Shown here in pieces: positions 19,165 to 32,991 of a stretch of 64,000 nt of DNA. The notes below the pieces were generated by a model. It was not told where the DNA came from, did no database searches, and saw nothing but the letters and a program-made list of their open reading frames with translations. Source of the stretch: Citrobacter koseri ATCC BAA-895 (GTDB lineage: Bacteria > Pseudomonadota > Gammaproteobacteria > Enterobacterales > Enterobacteriaceae). Numbering within the stretch: position 1 is the stretch's first letter; each line of letters opens with the position of its first letter. The stretch spans positions 4,656,463-4,720,462 of the forward strand of contig NC_009792.1 of assembly GCF_000018045.1 (NCBI RefSeq), read 5' to 3'. The translations under genes and the position numbers were made by a program.

Positions 19165-19974
19165 TTATTTCTGACACTGACGGCAGTAGAACGTCGCCCG
19201 TTGCGCGTGTTTAGCCGCAACGATCGGCGTACCGCAAACCCGGCACGGTTCCCCTTTACGTCCGTAAACCTGCAACTCCTGAGCAAAATAGCCCGGCTTA
19301 CCGTCGCTTTGCAGAAAATCTTTCAACGTTGTACCCCCCTGCTCGATGGAACGCAGTAAAACGGCCTTAATCACGCGGGCCAGCAGCTCACACTCGACCT
19401 GCGATAATGACGACGCCAGACGGTCAGGATGGATGCCTGCCGCAAACAACGACTCGCTGGCGTAGATATTTCCCACGCCCACCACCAGTTTGTTATCCAT
19501 CAGCCAGGGTTTAATTGCCGTTTTCTTCTTCGCACATTTCTGCTGCAAATAGGCCCCGTTAAAATCGTCGCTCAGCGGCTCAGGGCCGAGATGCGCCAGC
19601 ACGTTATGCCCTTCCAGCTCTTTCGTCCACAGCCAGGCGCCAAAGCGGCGAGGATCGGTGTAGCGCAGGACTTTGCCATTGCTCATCACCAGATCAACGT
19701 GGTCATGTTTTTCAGCGGGAAGTTCTTCAGGAAGGATACGCAAACTGCCCGACATTCCCAGATGAATGATGATCCAGCCATCCGGTAACTCCAGCAGCAA
19801 ATATTTCGCGCGGCGTTGAACGCTGAGAACGGGTTTATCGCTCAGGCGGTAGATCTCTTCCGATACCGGCCAGCGCAGACGTCCATTACGCACATTGGCA
19901 TGCAGAATGGTTGCCCCAACCAGATGCGGTTCAATGCCGCGGCGGCTGGTTTCAACTTCAGGTAATTCAGGCAT
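19165..19974 (-). CDS. mutM: Formamidopyrimidine-DNA glycosylase (Fpg)
   Basis: 269 residues. Mature N-terminus PELPEVE gives the catalytic Pro and Glu after Met removal; helix-two-turn-helix region with [10 protein letters not shown] near 168; C-terminal zinc finger CRVCG...FYCRQCQ with the C-x2-C-x16-C-x2-C pattern. It removes 8-oxoguanine and ring-opened purines and nicks the strand. Same strand as rpmBG and radC, and in E. coli partly transcribed with them. The rpmG terminator at 20028-20055 lies between. Confidence 0.98.
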
Positions 19975-20027
19975 AACGTCTCCGGCTCTGTTTCAGGTCT
20001 CATTAATATGGGGACGGCCAGAAAACA

Positions 20028-20055
20028 AAAAACCCCGCCGAAGCGAGGTTTTTCA
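20028..20055 (-). terminator. Terminator after rpmG
   Basis: On the minus strand, AAACCTCGC-TTCG-GCGGGGTTTTTT: a GC-rich stem with a stable TTCG loop and a T-run. It lies 18 bases past the rpmG stop and just upstream of mutM. Confidence 0.88.
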
Positions 20056-20072
20056 CTACATCAAAGCGAGAA

Positions 20073-20243
<171 letters not shown>

Positions 20244-20260
20244 TTATTTCCTCTAAGTAC

Positions 20261-20518
<258 letters not shown>

Positions 20519-20642
20519 TTAGCTCGAGCTTCGTATGGGGTATTGGCGCCTCGTCAGGCTTCTCAGCCTGGTTATCGCAGTTCATTGTGAACTCTCGATT
20601 GCCAGGCCCAAATGCCAAACCCGAGATTCTCAAAGGTGGCGT

Positions 20643-20671
20643 AGTATACGCTGTGTAAGCGATGTGCTCAA
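20643..20671 (-). promoter_or_regulatory. Promoter of rpmBG
   Basis: Minus strand TTGAGC (20666-20671), 17-bp spacer, TATACT (20643-20648): a near-consensus sigma70 promoter, as expected for a ribosomal protein operon. Confidence 0.8.
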
Positions 20672-20713
20672 GTCCCGAACAGACAAAGATCCCGATGGAT
20701 CGCGCGAAGTGTT

Positions 20714-21376
20714 CTAAATCCAACCACGTTCGGCAAAAGAAACGTACTCTCCGCGCCCAATCACAAGGTGATCCAGTACTCGTATATCCATGAACTGACA
20801 ACATTTTACGACACGTTCGGTGATGAGTTTATCCGCTTTGCTCGGTTCTGCACACCCCGAGGGGTGATTATGCGCAAGGATCACCGCAGAAGCATTTAAT
20901 TTTATCGCCTCGCGGATAATCTCGCGCGGATGCACCTCGACATGATTCAGCGTGCCGGAAAAAAGACGGCTGTGTTTAATCACCCGGTGCCGGGCATCCA
21001 GAAAGATCACCAGGAAGATCTCCCGCTCTTCCCCCGTCAACTGGCTTTGCAGAAACTCACGCGTCATTTCCGGGCTCAACAACGCGTTTTCCTTCATCAT
21101 GCGCGCCTTGTAATAGCGCCTTGCCAGTTCGGCAATCCCCTTAAGCTGCGCATACTTAGCGATACCGATACCTGTACCGCGAAATTGCGCGAAATCCGCA
21201 GACAGCAACCCATAGAGCGACCCACTGCGTTGCAGCGTTTCATGCGCCAGAGCCATCACATCTTTTCCTGGCACTCCTGTACGTAAAAAGAGCGCCAGCA
21301 GTTCAACATCCGTCAGCGAACCAATTCCTGACTTCAACATTTTTTCCCGGGGCATTAAACGTTCCGGCGCATCCAT
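20714..21376 (-). CDS. radC: RadC family protein (JAB1/MPN domain)
   Basis: 220 residues from [16 protein letters not shown]. coli RadC has a similar length. N-terminal helix-hairpin-helix region, then the RadC JAB1/MPN metalloprotease-like core with the HNHPSG...D signature near residue 168. The biochemical role is unresolved; older claims of a repair role in E. coli were withdrawn when radC102 proved to be a recG allele. Same strand as rpmBG but separated by 216 bp holding the rpmB promoter; divergent from coaBC. Confidence 0.96.
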   Translation of the reverse strand: MDAPERLMPREKMLKSGIGSLTDVELLALFLRTGVPGKDVMALAHETLQRSGSLYGLLSADFAQFRGTGIGIAKYAQLKGIAELARRYYKARMMKENALLSPEMTREFLQSQLTGEEREIFLVIFLDARHRVIKHSRLFSGTLNHVEVHPREIIREAIKLNASAVILAHNHPSGCAEPSKADKLITERVVKCCQFMDIRVLDHLVIGRGEYVSFAERGWI

Positions 21377-21549
21377 ACGTTCACCTCCTTAAGCACGCCT
21401 CATGGTGGCATAGCTCCTGGGGTGAATCGACGCCCGTATTTCACTCCTGCGTAGCGCCTCGCAAAGTGAATTACGGGCAACTGCACGACGGGATTCAGGA
21501 TTGTGATAAAATGTCCGCCTTCTGGTGCAATCCAACAGGAAAGATCATG

Positions 21550-22770
21550 ATGAGCCTGGCTGGCAAAAAAATCGTTCTCGGCGTGAGCGGCGGCATTGCT
21601 GCCTATAAAGCCCCTGAACTGGTGCGTCGTTTACGCGAACGCGGCGCCGACGTCCGCGTGGCGATGACCGAAGCGGCAAAAGCCTTTATCACGCCCCTGA
21701 GCCTACAGGCGGTGTCGGGTTATCCCGTTTCTGACAGTCTGCTTGACCCTGCCGCAGAAGCCGCGATGGGCCATATTGAGCTGGGGAAATGGGCGGATTT
21801 AGTTATCCTCGCGCCAGCCACGGCAGATCTGATCGCTCGCGTTGCTGCCGGTATGGCCAACGATCTGGTTTCAACGATTTGTCTGGCGACATCCGCCCCG
21901 ATTGCCGTACTTCCGGCCATGAACCAGCAAATGTATCGCGCCGCCGCCACGCAACATAATCTGGATGTACTCGCGTCACGCGAAATGCTTATCTGGGGGC
22001 CGGACAGCGGCAGCCAGGCGTGTGGAGACGTGGGGCCAGGACGCATGCTCGACCCGTTGACCATTGTGGATATGGCGGCAGCACATTTCTCTCCTGTCAA
22101 CGATCTGCAACATCTCAACATCATGATTACGGCGGGCCCGACGCGCGAGCCGCTCGATCCGGTGCGTTATATCTCTAACCACAGCTCCGGTAAGATGGGA
22201 TTTGCCATTGCCGCCGCCGCCGCACGACGCGGCGCCAACGTCACGCTGGTTTCCGGCCCCGTTGCGCTGCCCACGCCACCTTTTGTTCAGCGCATTGATG
22301 TGATGACCGCGCTGGAAATGGAAGCGGCAGTCCAGGCTGCGGTTCAGAAGCAGCATATTTTCATCGGCTGTGCTGCGGTTGCTGATTACCGTGCAGCCGC
22401 CGTCGCCAGTGAAAAAATTAAGAAACAGGCGACGCAGGGCGATGAATTAACAGTAAAAATGGTCAAGAACCCTGATATTGTCGCCGGGGTCGCCGCACTC
22501 AAAGACAAGCGGCCTTATGTCGTTGGGTTTGCCGCGGAAACAAATAATGTGGAAGAATACGCCCGGCAAAAACGTATCCGCAAAAACCTTGATCTGATCT
22601 GCGCGAACGATGTTTCGCTTTCAACTCAAGGATTTAATAGCGACAGCAACGCATTACACCTTTTCTGGCAGGATGGAGATAAAGCCTTACCGCTCGAACG
22701 GAAAGCGCTCCTGGGCCAATTATTACTCGACGAGATCGTGACCCGTTATGATGAAAAAAATCGACGTTAA
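21550..22770 (+). CDS. coaBC: CoaBC, phosphopantothenoylcysteine synthetase/decarboxylase
   Basis: 406 residues from ATG 21550 ([20 protein letters not shown]), as in E. coli Dfp; another ATG lies one codon earlier. Bifunctional: residues 1 to about 190 form the flavin-dependent decarboxylase CoaC ([25 protein letters not shown]), and the rest is the CTP-dependent ligase CoaB ([25 protein letters not shown] near 195). It carries out two successive steps from 4'-phosphopantothenate to phosphopantetheine, the substrate of CoaD. Its 3' end overlaps dut by 23 bases. Confidence 0.98.
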   Translation: MSLAGKKIVLGVSGGIAAYKAPELVRRLRERGADVRVAMTEAAKAFITPLSLQAVSGYPVSDSLLDPAAEAAMGHIELGKWADLVILAPATADLIARVAAGMANDLVSTICLATSAPIAVLPAMNQQMYRAAATQHNLDVLASREMLIWGPDSGSQACGDVGPGRMLDPLTIVDMAAAHFSPVNDLQHLNIMITAGPTREPLDPVRYISNHSSGKMGFAIAAAAARRGANVTLVSGPVALPTPPFVQRIDVMTALEMEAAVQAAVQKQHIFIGCAAVADYRAAAVASEKIKKQATQGDELTVKMVKNPDIVAGVAALKDKRPYVVGFAAETNNVEEYARQKRIRKNLDLICANDVSLSTQGFNSDSNALHLFWQDGDKALPLERKALLGQLLLDEIVTRYDEKNRR

Positions 22771-23206
22771 GATTCTGGACCCGCGCGTTGGGCAGCAATT
22801 TCCGCTTCCAACTTATGCCACCTCCGGCTCCGCCGGACTTGACCTGCGCGCCTGTCTCGATGACGCCGTAGAACTGGCGCCTGGCGCAACGACGCTGGTG
22901 CCGACCGGTCTGGCGATTCATATTGCCGATCCGTCTCTGGCAGCGGTAATGCTGCCACGTTCCGGCCTGGGCCATAAGCATGGTATTGTGCTCGGCAATC
23001 TGGTCGGCCTGATCGACTCTGACTATCAGGGTCAGTTGATGGTTTCCATCTGGAACCGTGGCCAGGACAGCTTTACCATTGAGCCGGGCGAACGTATTGC
23101 TCAGATGGTTTTCGTACCAGTTGTACAGGCCGAATTTAATCTGGTGGAAGAGTTTGAAGCCACCGACCGTGGTGAAGGCGGCTTCGGCCATTCTGGTCGC
23201 AAGTAA
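22748..23206 (+). CDS. dut: dUTPase
   Basis: 152 residues ([12 protein letters not shown]; a start at the second Met would give 151). The five trimeric dUTPase motifs are present: [40 protein letters not shown] and the C-terminal [11 protein letters not shown] arm. It hydrolyses dUTP to dUMP, keeping uracil out of DNA. Translationally coupled to coaBC by overlap. An 8-bp stem-loop (CCGCAAAC/GTTTGCGG, 23241-23261) follows but lacks a T-run. Confidence 0.98.
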   Translation: MMKKIDVKILDPRVGQQFPLPTYATSGSAGLDLRACLDDAVELAPGATTLVPTGLAIHIADPSLAAVMLPRSGLGHKHGIVLGNLVGLIDSDYQGQLMVSIWNRGQDSFTIEPGERIAQMVFVPVVQAEFNLVEEFEATDRGEGGFGHSGRK

Positions 23207-23315
23207 GACATTTACGCATCCTGATAACGACATAACATCGCCGCAAACGCTGAGTTTGCGGTCATAGTGTGGATGCTCGCCTGGCAAGTGCTTATTTTCA
23301 GGGGTATTTTGTAAC

Positions 23316-23912
23316 ATGGCAGAAAAACAAACTGCGAAAAGGAATCGTCGCGAAGAAATACTTCAGTCTCTGGCGCTGATGCTGGAATCCAGCGATGGAA
23401 GCCAACGCATCACAACAGCGAAACTGGCAGCCTCCGTCGGCGTTTCTGAAGCGGCGCTGTATCGCCATTTTCCCAGTAAGACTCGCATGTTCGATAGTCT
23501 GATTGAGTTTATCGAAGACAGTCTGATTACCCGTATCAATCTGATCTTAAAAGATGAGAAAGACACCAGCGCGCGTCTGCGTTTAATTGTGTTGTTGATT
23601 CTGGGCTTCGGCGAACGCAACCCAGGCCTGACGCGTATCCTCACCGGTCATGCGTTAATGTTTGAACAAGATCGCCTGCAAGGACGGATTAACCAGCTGT
23701 TTGAGCGCATTGAAGCGCAGCTGCGTCAGGTTCTGCGGGAAAAAAGAATGCGCGAAGGCGAAGGGTACGCCACGGATGAAACCCTGCTGGCAAGTCAGTT
23801 GCTGGCGTTTTGTGAAGGGATGTTGTCCCGCTTTGTACGCAGCGAGTTCAAATACCGCCCAACGGACGATTTCGACGCCCGCTGGCCGTTGGTTGCTGCG
23901 CAATTGCAGTAA
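23316..23912 (+). CDS. slmA: SlmA, nucleoid occlusion factor
   Basis: 198 residues, as in E. coli. TetR-fold protein: N-terminal helix-turn-helix ([29 protein letters not shown], about 29-58), all-alpha C-terminal domain. It binds dispersed SlmA sites on the chromosome and blocks FtsZ assembly over the nucleoid. The dut-slmA linkage is conserved. Confidence 0.98.
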   Translation: MAEKQTAKRNRREEILQSLALMLESSDGSQRITTAKLAASVGVSEAALYRHFPSKTRMFDSLIEFIEDSLITRINLILKDEKDTSARLRLIVLLILGFGERNPGLTRILTGHALMFEQDRLQGRINQLFERIEAQLRQVLREKRMREGEGYATDETLLASQLLAFCEGMLSRFVRSEFKYRPTDDFDARWPLVAAQLQ

Positions 23913-23917
23913 CAGCG

Positions 23918-23980
23918 TAGCCGGATGGCGGCGATGCCTTATCCGGCCTTACAGGCCCGGTAAGCGCTACGCCGCCGGGC
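23918..23980. repeat. Paired REP element (BIME)
   Basis: Two facing REP palindromes, GCCGGATGGCGG...TTATCCGGC and GCCCGG...CCGGGC, fill the gap between the convergent slmA and pyrE genes. Confidence 0.8.
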
Positions 23981-23987
23981 AATTCAC

Positions 23988-24629
23988 TTAAACCCCGTAC
24001 GCTTCCCGATACGCGCGCACTGCCGCCAGATGTTCCGCCATCTCTGGTTTCTCTTCCAGATACGCAATCAGGTCTTTCAGCGTGATAATCGAGATCACCT
24101 GACACCCGTAATCGCGTTCAACTTCCTGAATCGCGGAAATCTCGCCACGGCCACGCTCCTGACGATCCAAAGAAATCAGCACCCCCGCCAGACTTGCGCC
24201 ATTCGCCTGGATAATCTCCATCGATTCACGAATTGCAGTACCCGCAGTGATCACATCATCCACCAGCATCACGCGTCCCTGTAATGGACTCCCGACCAGA
24301 CTTCCGCCTTCACCGTGGTCTTTGGCTTCCTTACGGTTAAAGCAGTACGGCAGGTCTTTGTCATGGTGTTCCGCCAGTGCAACAGCGGTGGTCGTCGCAA
24401 TCGGGATACCTTTATAGGCCGGACCAAACAGCAGATCGAAATCGATACCCGAATCCACCAACGCTTCGGCATAAAAACGTCCCAGCAGAGCCAGATCGCG
24501 CCCGGTATTAAACAGCCCGGCGTTGAAGAAATAGGGGCTTTTGCGCCCGGATTTCAGCGTAAATTCACCAAACTTTAGTACCTGCTTGTTAAGCGCAAAC
24601 TCAATAAACTGGCGCTGATACGGTTTCAT
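23988..24629 (-). CDS. pyrE: Orotate phosphoribosyltransferase
   Basis: 213 residues from the ATG at 24629 ([11 protein letters not shown]), as in E. coli. The PRPP-binding signature [13 protein letters not shown] is near residue 120, and GPAYKGIP near 70. It forms orotidine 5'-phosphate in pyrimidine synthesis. It lies downstream of rph, with a UTP-sensitive attenuator between them. Confidence 0.98.
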   Translation of the reverse strand: MKPYQRQFIEFALNKQVLKFGEFTLKSGRKSPYFFNAGLFNTGRDLALLGRFYAEALVDSGIDFDLLFGPAYKGIPIATTTAVALAEHHDKDLPYCFNRKEAKDHGEGGSLVGSPLQGRVMLVDDVITAGTAIRESMEIIQANGASLAGVLISLDRQERGRGEISAIQEVERDYGCQVISIITLKDLIAYLEEKPEMAEHLAAVRAYREAYGV

Positions 24630-24661
24630 GGATTCGCTCCTCATTTCACTTTATTACAGAC

Positions 24662-24689
24662 AAAAAAAAGGCGACTCGCTGGTCGCCTT
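24662..24689 (-). terminator. pyrE attenuator
   Basis: On the minus strand AAGGCGAC-CAGCGA-GTCGCCTT followed by a run of Ts, placed between the rph stop (24694) and the pyrE ATG (24629). This is the known rph-pyrE attenuator: ribosomes ending rph close behind polymerase when UTP is low prevent the hairpin. The rph stop lies immediately before the stem, as that mechanism needs. Confidence 0.9.
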
Positions 24690-24693
24690 AAAA

Positions 24694-25410
24694 TCAATTT
24701 TCTAACGCCGCTTTCTGCGTCGCTACAATGGATTCGATTCCCCCTCGGGCTAATGCCAACAAGGTAAGGAGTTCTTCGTGACTGAACGGCTCGCCTTCTG
24801 CCGTTCCCTGCACTTCAATAATTCGACCGTCTTCGGTCATTACCACGTTCATATCGGTTTCAGCCGCGGAGTCTTCAACGTACTCCAGATCGCAGAGCGC
24901 TTCACCATTCACGATGCCGACGGAAACCGCAGCCACCATCCCTTTCATCGGGTTGGTTTTCAGCTTACCGTTCGCGACCAGCTTGTTCAGCGCATCGGCC
25001 AGCGCAACACAAGCCCCGGAGATAGATGCAGTACGCGTACCGCCGTCCGCCTGGATCACATCGCAATCCAGAGTGATAGTAAACTCGCCAAGCGTTTTAA
25101 GATCGACAGCAGCGCGCAGCGCGCGGGCGATCAGACGCTGGATTTCCATCGTGCGGCCGCCCTGCTTGCCTTTCGCCGCTTCACGCGCGTTACGGGTATG
25201 CGTAGCGCGTGGCAACATGCCATATTCTGCGGTGATCCACCCCTGGCCCTGCCCTTTCAAAAAGCGCGGTACGCCTTCTTCGATGGATGCCGTGCACAGC
25301 ACTTTGGTATCTCCAAATTCGACCAGCACCGAGCCTTCAGCGTGTTTTGTATAGTTACGGGTCAGGGTTACGGGACGCACCTGATTAGCGCTACGGCCTG
25401 CTGGACGCAT
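24694..25410 (-). CDS. rph: RNase PH
   Basis: 238 residues, full length, ending ATQKAALEN. Phosphorolytic 3' exoribonuclease for tRNA maturation; [14 protein letters not shown]-terminus, the phosphate-binding [16 protein letters not shown] near 86 and [15 protein letters not shown] near 115. The frame is intact, unlike E. coli K-12, where a frameshift shortens Rph and weakens pyrE expression. First gene of rph-pyrE. A -10 TATAAT on the minus strand (25447-25452) is a likely promoter. Confidence 0.98.
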   Translation of the reverse strand: MRPAGRSANQVRPVTLTRNYTKHAEGSVLVEFGDTKVLCTASIEEGVPRFLKGQGQGWITAEYGMLPRATHTRNAREAAKGKQGGRTMEIQRLIARALRAAVDLKTLGEFTITLDCDVIQADGGTRTASISGACVALADALNKLVANGKLKTNPMKGMVAAVSVGIVNGEALCDLEYVEDSAAETDMNVVMTEDGRIIEVQGTAEGEPFSHEELLTLLALARGGIESIVATQKAALEN

Positions 25411-25446
25411 ATTGAGATCTCCGGCTTGAAACGAATGTGGCTGCGC

Positions 25447-25452
25447 ATTATA
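25447..25452 (-). promoter_or_regulatory. -10 element of the rph-pyrE promoter
   Basis: Consensus TATAAT on the minus strand, 37 bp upstream of the rph ATG. The -35 17 bp further up (TAGGAA) is weak. Confidence 0.45.
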
Positions 25453-25535
25453 CGGACTTCCGGCGGTTATTCCTATCCTGACAAGGCATGGATGGCTATA
25501 ATCCTTCCATCTCTCCTTTAAAAACAGGAACGTCT

Positions 25536-26399
25536 ATGATCCGCAGTATGACCGCCTACGCCCGGCGTGAAATCAAGGGTGAATGGGGTAGCGCTACCTG
25601 GGAAATGCGCTCGGTAAACCAGCGTTATCTGGAAACGTATTTTCGTCTGCCGGAACAGTTCCGTAGCCTTGAACCTGTTGTACGCGAACGCATTCGTACA
25701 CGCCTGACGCGCGGAAAAATCGAATGTACTTTACGCTTTGAACCCGATGCCAGCGCGCAAGGCGAACTCATTCTGAATGAGAAGCTGGCAAAGCAGCTCG
25801 TTGCCTCCGCGAACTGGGTCAAAATGCAGAGCGATGAAGGGGAAATCAACCCGGTAGATATCCTGCGTTGGCCGGGCGTCATGGCCGCCCAGGAACAGGA
25901 TCTGGACGCGATTGCCGCAGAGATCCTCGCCGCGCTGGACGGGACGCTGGATGACTTCATTGTCGCCCGGGAAACCGAAGGTCAGGCTTTGAAAGCGCTG
26001 ATTGAGCAGCGTCTGGAAGGCGTCAGCGCTGAGGTAGTGAAAGTCCGTGCCCATATGCCGGAAATCCTGCAATGGCAGCGCGAACGTCTGGTAGCAAAAC
26101 TGGAAGACGCACAGGTACAACTGGAAAATAACCGTCTGGAGCAAGAGCTGGTGCTGATGGCACAGCGCATTGACGTGGCGGAAGAGCTGGATCGTCTGGA
26201 CGCGCACGTCAAAGAAACCTACAACATCCTGAAGAAAAAAGAGGCGGTTGGCCGTCGTCTGGACTTTATGATGCAGGAGTTCAACCGCGAGTCGAACACG
26301 CTGGCCTCCAAATCCATCAATGCTGATGTCACCAATTCTGCAATTGAGCTGAAAGTATTGATCGAGCAAATGCGCGAGCAAATACAGAATATCGAGTAA
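25536..26399 (+). CDS. yicC: YicC family endoribonuclease-like protein
   Basis: 287 residues from ATG 25536 (MIRSMTAYARRE), the E. coli length; AGGAACG precedes the start. YicC_N domain at the N-terminus (SVNQRYLETYFRLPE near residue 28) and the conserved DUF1732 C-terminal domain (VGRRLDFMMQEFNRESNTLASKS near 240). E. coli YicC has been described as an RNase affecting small RNA turnover. Glu/Arg-rich, probably largely helical. Divergent from rph; TATAAT at 25497-25502 is a likely -10. Confidence 0.95.
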   Translation: MIRSMTAYARREIKGEWGSATWEMRSVNQRYLETYFRLPEQFRSLEPVVRERIRTRLTRGKIECTLRFEPDASAQGELILNEKLAKQLVASANWVKMQSDEGEINPVDILRWPGVMAAQEQDLDAIAAEILAALDGTLDDFIVARETEGQALKALIEQRLEGVSAEVVKVRAHMPEILQWQRERLVAKLEDAQVQLENNRLEQELVLMAQRIDVAEELDRLDAHVKETYNILKKKEAVGRRLDFMMQEFNRESNTLASKSINADVTNSAIELKVLIEQMREQIQNIE

Positions 26400-26409
26400 A
26401 CCTCATTCC

Positions 26410-26443
26410 CACGTAGCCCGTCGCGATGCGATGGCGCTACGTG
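26410..26443 (+). terminator. Stem-loop after yicC
   Basis: CACGTAGC and GCTACGTG pair at the base, with further pairing inside (CCGTCGC/GCGATGG), followed by CTTCCTTT. Starts 11 bases past the yicC stop. The tail is a weak U-tract. Confidence 0.5.
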
Positions 26444-26539
26444 CTTCCTTTACACTCCGTACTGCCCTCGCCACTTTCGGATTACTTTTTCTTATTCATT
26501 TTCTAATCCATTAAAAATGAATAGCGCATAAATAGCGGA

Positions 26540-26568
26540 TTAATCGCAATATCCGCATAAACTATAGT
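26540..26568 (+). promoter_or_regulatory. Candidate yicG promoter
   Basis: TTAATC, 17-bp spacer, TATAGT, about 90 bp upstream of the yicG ATG. Just upstream is a perfect 10-bp inverted repeat (TATTCATTTT/AAAATGAATA, 26493-26523). Confidence 0.4.
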
Positions 26569-26656
26569 TATCAAAATTGCTTCACCTTAGAAAATCTCAA
26601 TCGTGATATTACGCACAAATCGTTAGTCTTTGCCCTCAGTAAACCAGGGGGAAGAC

Positions 26657-29833
<3,177 letters not shown>

Positions 29834-29887
29834 ACCCACTTTCAGTATTATGCCCAGTCATTTCTTCACCTGTGGAGCATTTTAAAT

Positions 29888-30163
29888 ATGGCACGCGTAA
29901 CTGTTCAGGACGCTGTAGAGAAAATTGGTAACCGTTTTGACCTGGTACTGGTCGCCGCGCGTCGCGCTCGTCAGATGCAGGTAGGCGGCAAGGATCCGCT
30001 TGTACCGGAAGAAAACGATAAAACTACCGTAATCGCGCTGCGCGAAATCGAAGAAGGTCTGATCAACAACCAGATCCTCGACGTCCGTGAGCGCCAGGAA
30101 CAGCAAGAGCAGGAAGCCGCTGAATTACAAGCCGTTACCGCTATTGCTGAAGGCCGTCGTTAA
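29888..30163 (+). CDS. rpoZ: RNA polymerase omega subunit
   Basis: 91 residues, the E. coli length ([29 protein letters not shown]). Omega helps fold the beta' subunit and forms part of a ppGpp-binding site on RNA polymerase, apt beside spoT. The spoT TTG start comes 18 bases after its stop. Confidence 0.98.
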
Positions 30164-30181
30164 TCACAAAGCGGGTCGCCC

Positions 30182-32293
30182 TTGTATCTGTTTGAAAGCC
30201 TGAATCAACTGATTCAAAACTACCTGCCTGAAGACCAGATAAAACGTCTTCAGCAGGCGTATCTCGTTGCACGTGACGCTCACGAGGGTCAGACACGTTC
30301 AAGCGGTGAACCCTATATCACGCACCCGGTTGCGGTAGCCTGTATTCTGGCCGAGATGAAACTCGACTATGAAACGCTGATGGCTGCGCTGCTGCATGAC
30401 GTGATTGAAGATACTCCTGCGACCTACCAGGACATGGAACAGCTTTTTGGTAAAAGCGTTGCAGAGCTGGTAGAAGGGGTATCCAAGCTTGATAAGCTTA
30501 AGTTCCGCGATAAGAAAGAAGCGCAGGCTGAAAACTTTCGCAAGATGATTATGGCGATGGTGCAGGATATCCGCGTCATTCTCATCAAACTTGCCGACCG
30601 CACTCACAACATGCGCACGCTGGGCTCATTACGCCCGGATAAACGTCGCCGCATCGCCCGTGAAACCCTTGAGATCTACAGTCCGCTGGCGCACCGTTTA
30701 GGTATTCATCACATTAAAACCGAGCTGGAAGAGCTGGGTTTTGAAGCGCTGTACCCAAACCGCTATCGCGTGATTAAAGAAGTGGTAAAAGCCGCTCGCG
30801 GCAACCGCAAAGAGATGATTCAAAAAATCCTCTCTGAGATCGAAGGACGTTTGCAGGAAGCAGGCATTCCGTGTCGCGTGAGCGGGCGTGAAAAGCATTT
30901 GTACTCTATCTACTGCAAAATGGTGCTCAAAGAGCAGCGTTTTCACTCCATCATGGACATCTACGCCTTTCGCGTGATCGTACATGATGCCGATACCTGC
31001 TATCGCGTACTCGGCCAGATGCACAGCCTGTATAAGCCGCGTCCGGGGCGCGTAAAAGACTATATCGCCATTCCAAAAGCGAACGGCTATCAGTCTTTAC
31101 ACACTTCGATGATCGGCCCGCACGGCGTTCCGGTTGAGGTACAGATCCGTACCGAAGACATGGACCAGATGGCGGAAATGGGGGTTGCGGCGCACTGGGC
31201 TTATAAAGAGCACGGTGAAACCAGCACCACCGCGCAAATCCGCGCTCAGCGCTGGATGCAAAGCCTGCTGGAGCTGCAACAGAGCGCCGGTAGCTCGTTT
31301 GAATTTATCGAGAGCGTTAAATCCGATCTCTTCCCGGATGAGATTTACGTTTTCACACCGGAAGGGCGCATTGTTGAGCTGCCTGCCGGTGCCACGCCGG
31401 TCGACTTCGCCTATGCCGTACATACCGATATCGGTCATGCCTGCGTAGGCGCGCGCGTCGACAGGCAGCCATACCCACTGTCACAGCCGCTTACCAGCGG
31501 TCAGACCGTCGAAATTATTACCGCCCCTGGCGCACGCCCGAATGCGGCATGGCTTAACTTTGTCGTCAGCTCAAAAGCTCGCGCCAAAATTCGCCAGTTG
31601 CTGAAGAACCTCAAGCGTGATGATTCCGTCAGCCTGGGGCGCCGTCTGCTCAACCATGCCCTCGGCGGCAGCCGTAAACTGGCTGAAATCCCGCAGGAGA
31701 ATATCCAGCGCGAACTGGAGCGAATGAAGCTCGCAACGCTGGACGATCTGCTGGCGGAAATTGGTCTGGGCAATGCGATGAGCGTGGTGGTGGCGAAAAA
31801 TCTTCAGCAAGGCGAAGCCGCAGCACCTGCCACAACGCAGTCCAATCATGGGCATTTGCCGATTAAAGGCGCGGATGGCGTGCTGATCACCTTTGCGAAG
31901 TGCTGCCGCCCGATTCCAGGCGACCCGATCATTGCGCACGTCAGCCCAGGTAAAGGGTTAGTTATCCACCATGAATCCTGCCGCAACATCCGTGGTTACC
32001 AGAAAGAGCCAGAGAAGTTTATGGCTGTGGAATGGGACAAAGAGACGGAGCAGGAGTTCATCACCGAAATTAAGGTGGATATGTTTAACCACCAGGGGGC
32101 GCTGGCCAACCTGACGGCGGCAATCAACACGACGACCTCCAATATTCAGAGTCTGAATACGGAAGAAAAGGATGGTCGCGTCTATAGCGCCTTTATTCGC
32201 CTCACCGCGCGTGACCGCGTGCATCTGGCGAATATCATGCGCAAAATCCGCGTGATGCCGGACGTGATAAAAGTCACCCGTAACCGAAACTAG
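30182..32293 (+). CDS. spoT: SpoT, bifunctional (p)ppGpp synthetase/hydrolase
   Basis: 703 residues starting at TTG 30182 (MYLFESLNQLIQ), the same unusual start as in E. coli. Domain order: HD hydrolase (LLHDVIEDT with the His-Asp pair near residue 72), RelA/SpoT synthetase (about 230-370, PRPGRVKDYIAIPKANGYQSLH), TGS (about 385-445), a helical region, a conserved-cysteine domain (FAKCCRPIPGD near 585) and a C-terminal ACT domain. It degrades ppGpp and makes some during non-amino-acid starvation. Followed 4 bases later by trmH. Confidence 0.98.
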   Translation: MYLFESLNQLIQNYLPEDQIKRLQQAYLVARDAHEGQTRSSGEPYITHPVAVACILAEMKLDYETLMAALLHDVIEDTPATYQDMEQLFGKSVAELVEGVSKLDKLKFRDKKEAQAENFRKMIMAMVQDIRVILIKLADRTHNMRTLGSLRPDKRRRIARETLEIYSPLAHRLGIHHIKTELEELGFEALYPNRYRVIKEVVKAARGNRKEMIQKILSEIEGRLQEAGIPCRVSGREKHLYSIYCKMVLKEQRFHSIMDIYAFRVIVHDADTCYRVLGQMHSLYKPRPGRVKDYIAIPKANGYQSLHTSMIGPHGVPVEVQIRTEDMDQMAEMGVAAHWAYKEHGETSTTAQIRAQRWMQSLLELQQSAGSSFEFIESVKSDLFPDEIYVFTPEGRIVELPAGATPVDFAYAVHTDIGHACVGARVDRQPYPLSQPLTSGQTVEIITAPGARPNAAWLNFVVSSKARAKIRQLLKNLKRDDSVSLGRRLLNHALGGSRKLAEIPQENIQRELERMKLATLDDLLAEIGLGNAMSVVVAKNLQQGEAAAPATTQSNHGHLPIKGADGVLITFAKCCRPIPGDPIIAHVSPGKGLVIHHESCRNIRGYQKEPEKFMAVEWDKETEQEFITEIKVDMFNHQGALANLTAAINTTTSNIQSLNTEEKDGRVYSAFIRLTARDRVHLANIMRKIRVMPDVIKVTRNRN

Positions 32294-32297
32294 TTTT

Positions 32298-32987
32298 ATG
32301 AACTTACAGCGTTATGCGCGTATCTGCGAGATGCTCGCCAGGCGTCAGCCTGATCTGACGGTCTGCATGGAGCAGGTCCACAAACCTCATAATGTCTCGG
32401 CGATCATTCGCACCGCCGACGCAGTAGGCGTACACGAAATTCACGCCGTCTGGCCGGGCAGCCGTATGCGCACCATGGCGTCGGCGGCAGCGGGCAGCAA
32501 TAGCTGGGTACAGGTGAAAACCCACCGTACCATCGGCGATGCGGTCAGCCACTTGAAGGGCCGGGGCATGCAGATTCTGGCGACTCATCTCTCTGATAAA
32601 GCGGTTGATTTCCGCGAAATCGATTACACGCGCCCAACCTGCATCCTGATGGGGCAGGAAAAAACCGGCATCACCCAGGAAGCCTTAGACCTGGCGGATC
32701 AGGACATCATCATCCCGATGATCGGCATGGTGCAGTCACTTAACGTTTCCGTCGCTTCCGCTCTGATTCTCTACGAAGCGCAGCGCCAGCGGCAGAACGC
32801 AGGCATGTACCTGCGTGAAAACAGCATGCTGCCGGAAGACGAACAGCAGCGCCTGCTGTTTGAGGGCGGCTATCCGGTGCTGGCGAAAGTCGCCAAGCGC
32901 AAAGGTCTACCCTACCCTCATGTAAACATGCAGGGTGAGATCGAGGCCGACGCCGCCTGGTGGTCCACGATGCAGGCGGCAGGGTAA
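32298..32987 (+). CDS. trmH: tRNA (guanosine-18-2'-O)-methyltransferase
   Basis: 229 residues, the E. coli TrmH (SpoU) length. SPOUT-class knot motifs: HNVSAIIRTADAVG near 33 (catalytic Arg), LMGQEKTGIT near 118, IPMIGMVQSLNVSVASALILYE near 140. It methylates the ribose of G18 in the D-loop of tRNAs using SAM. Part of the gmk/rpoZ-spoT-trmH-recG string; recG starts 4 bases after the stop. Confidence 0.97.
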   Translation: MNLQRYARICEMLARRQPDLTVCMEQVHKPHNVSAIIRTADAVGVHEIHAVWPGSRMRTMASAAAGSNSWVQVKTHRTIGDAVSHLKGRGMQILATHLSDKAVDFREIDYTRPTCILMGQEKTGITQEALDLADQDIIIPMIGMVQSLNVSVASALILYEAQRQRQNAGMYLRENSMLPEDEQQRLLFEGGYPVLAKVAKRKGLPYPHVNMQGEIEADAAWWSTMQAAG

Positions 32988-32991
32988 TCAC

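Noticed and set aside
22634..23317. 227-codon frame on the minus strand across dut
   Set aside because: Lies opposite the highly conserved coaBC end and dut; its translation has no recognisable domain and its codon pattern is a mirror of the real genes.
24778..25521. 247-codon plus-strand frame opposite rph
   Set aside because: Fully covered by rph, whose sequence is well conserved; the frame has no ribosome site or domain.
25731..26381. 216-codon minus-strand frame opposite yicC
   Set aside because: Shadow of yicC without supporting motifs.
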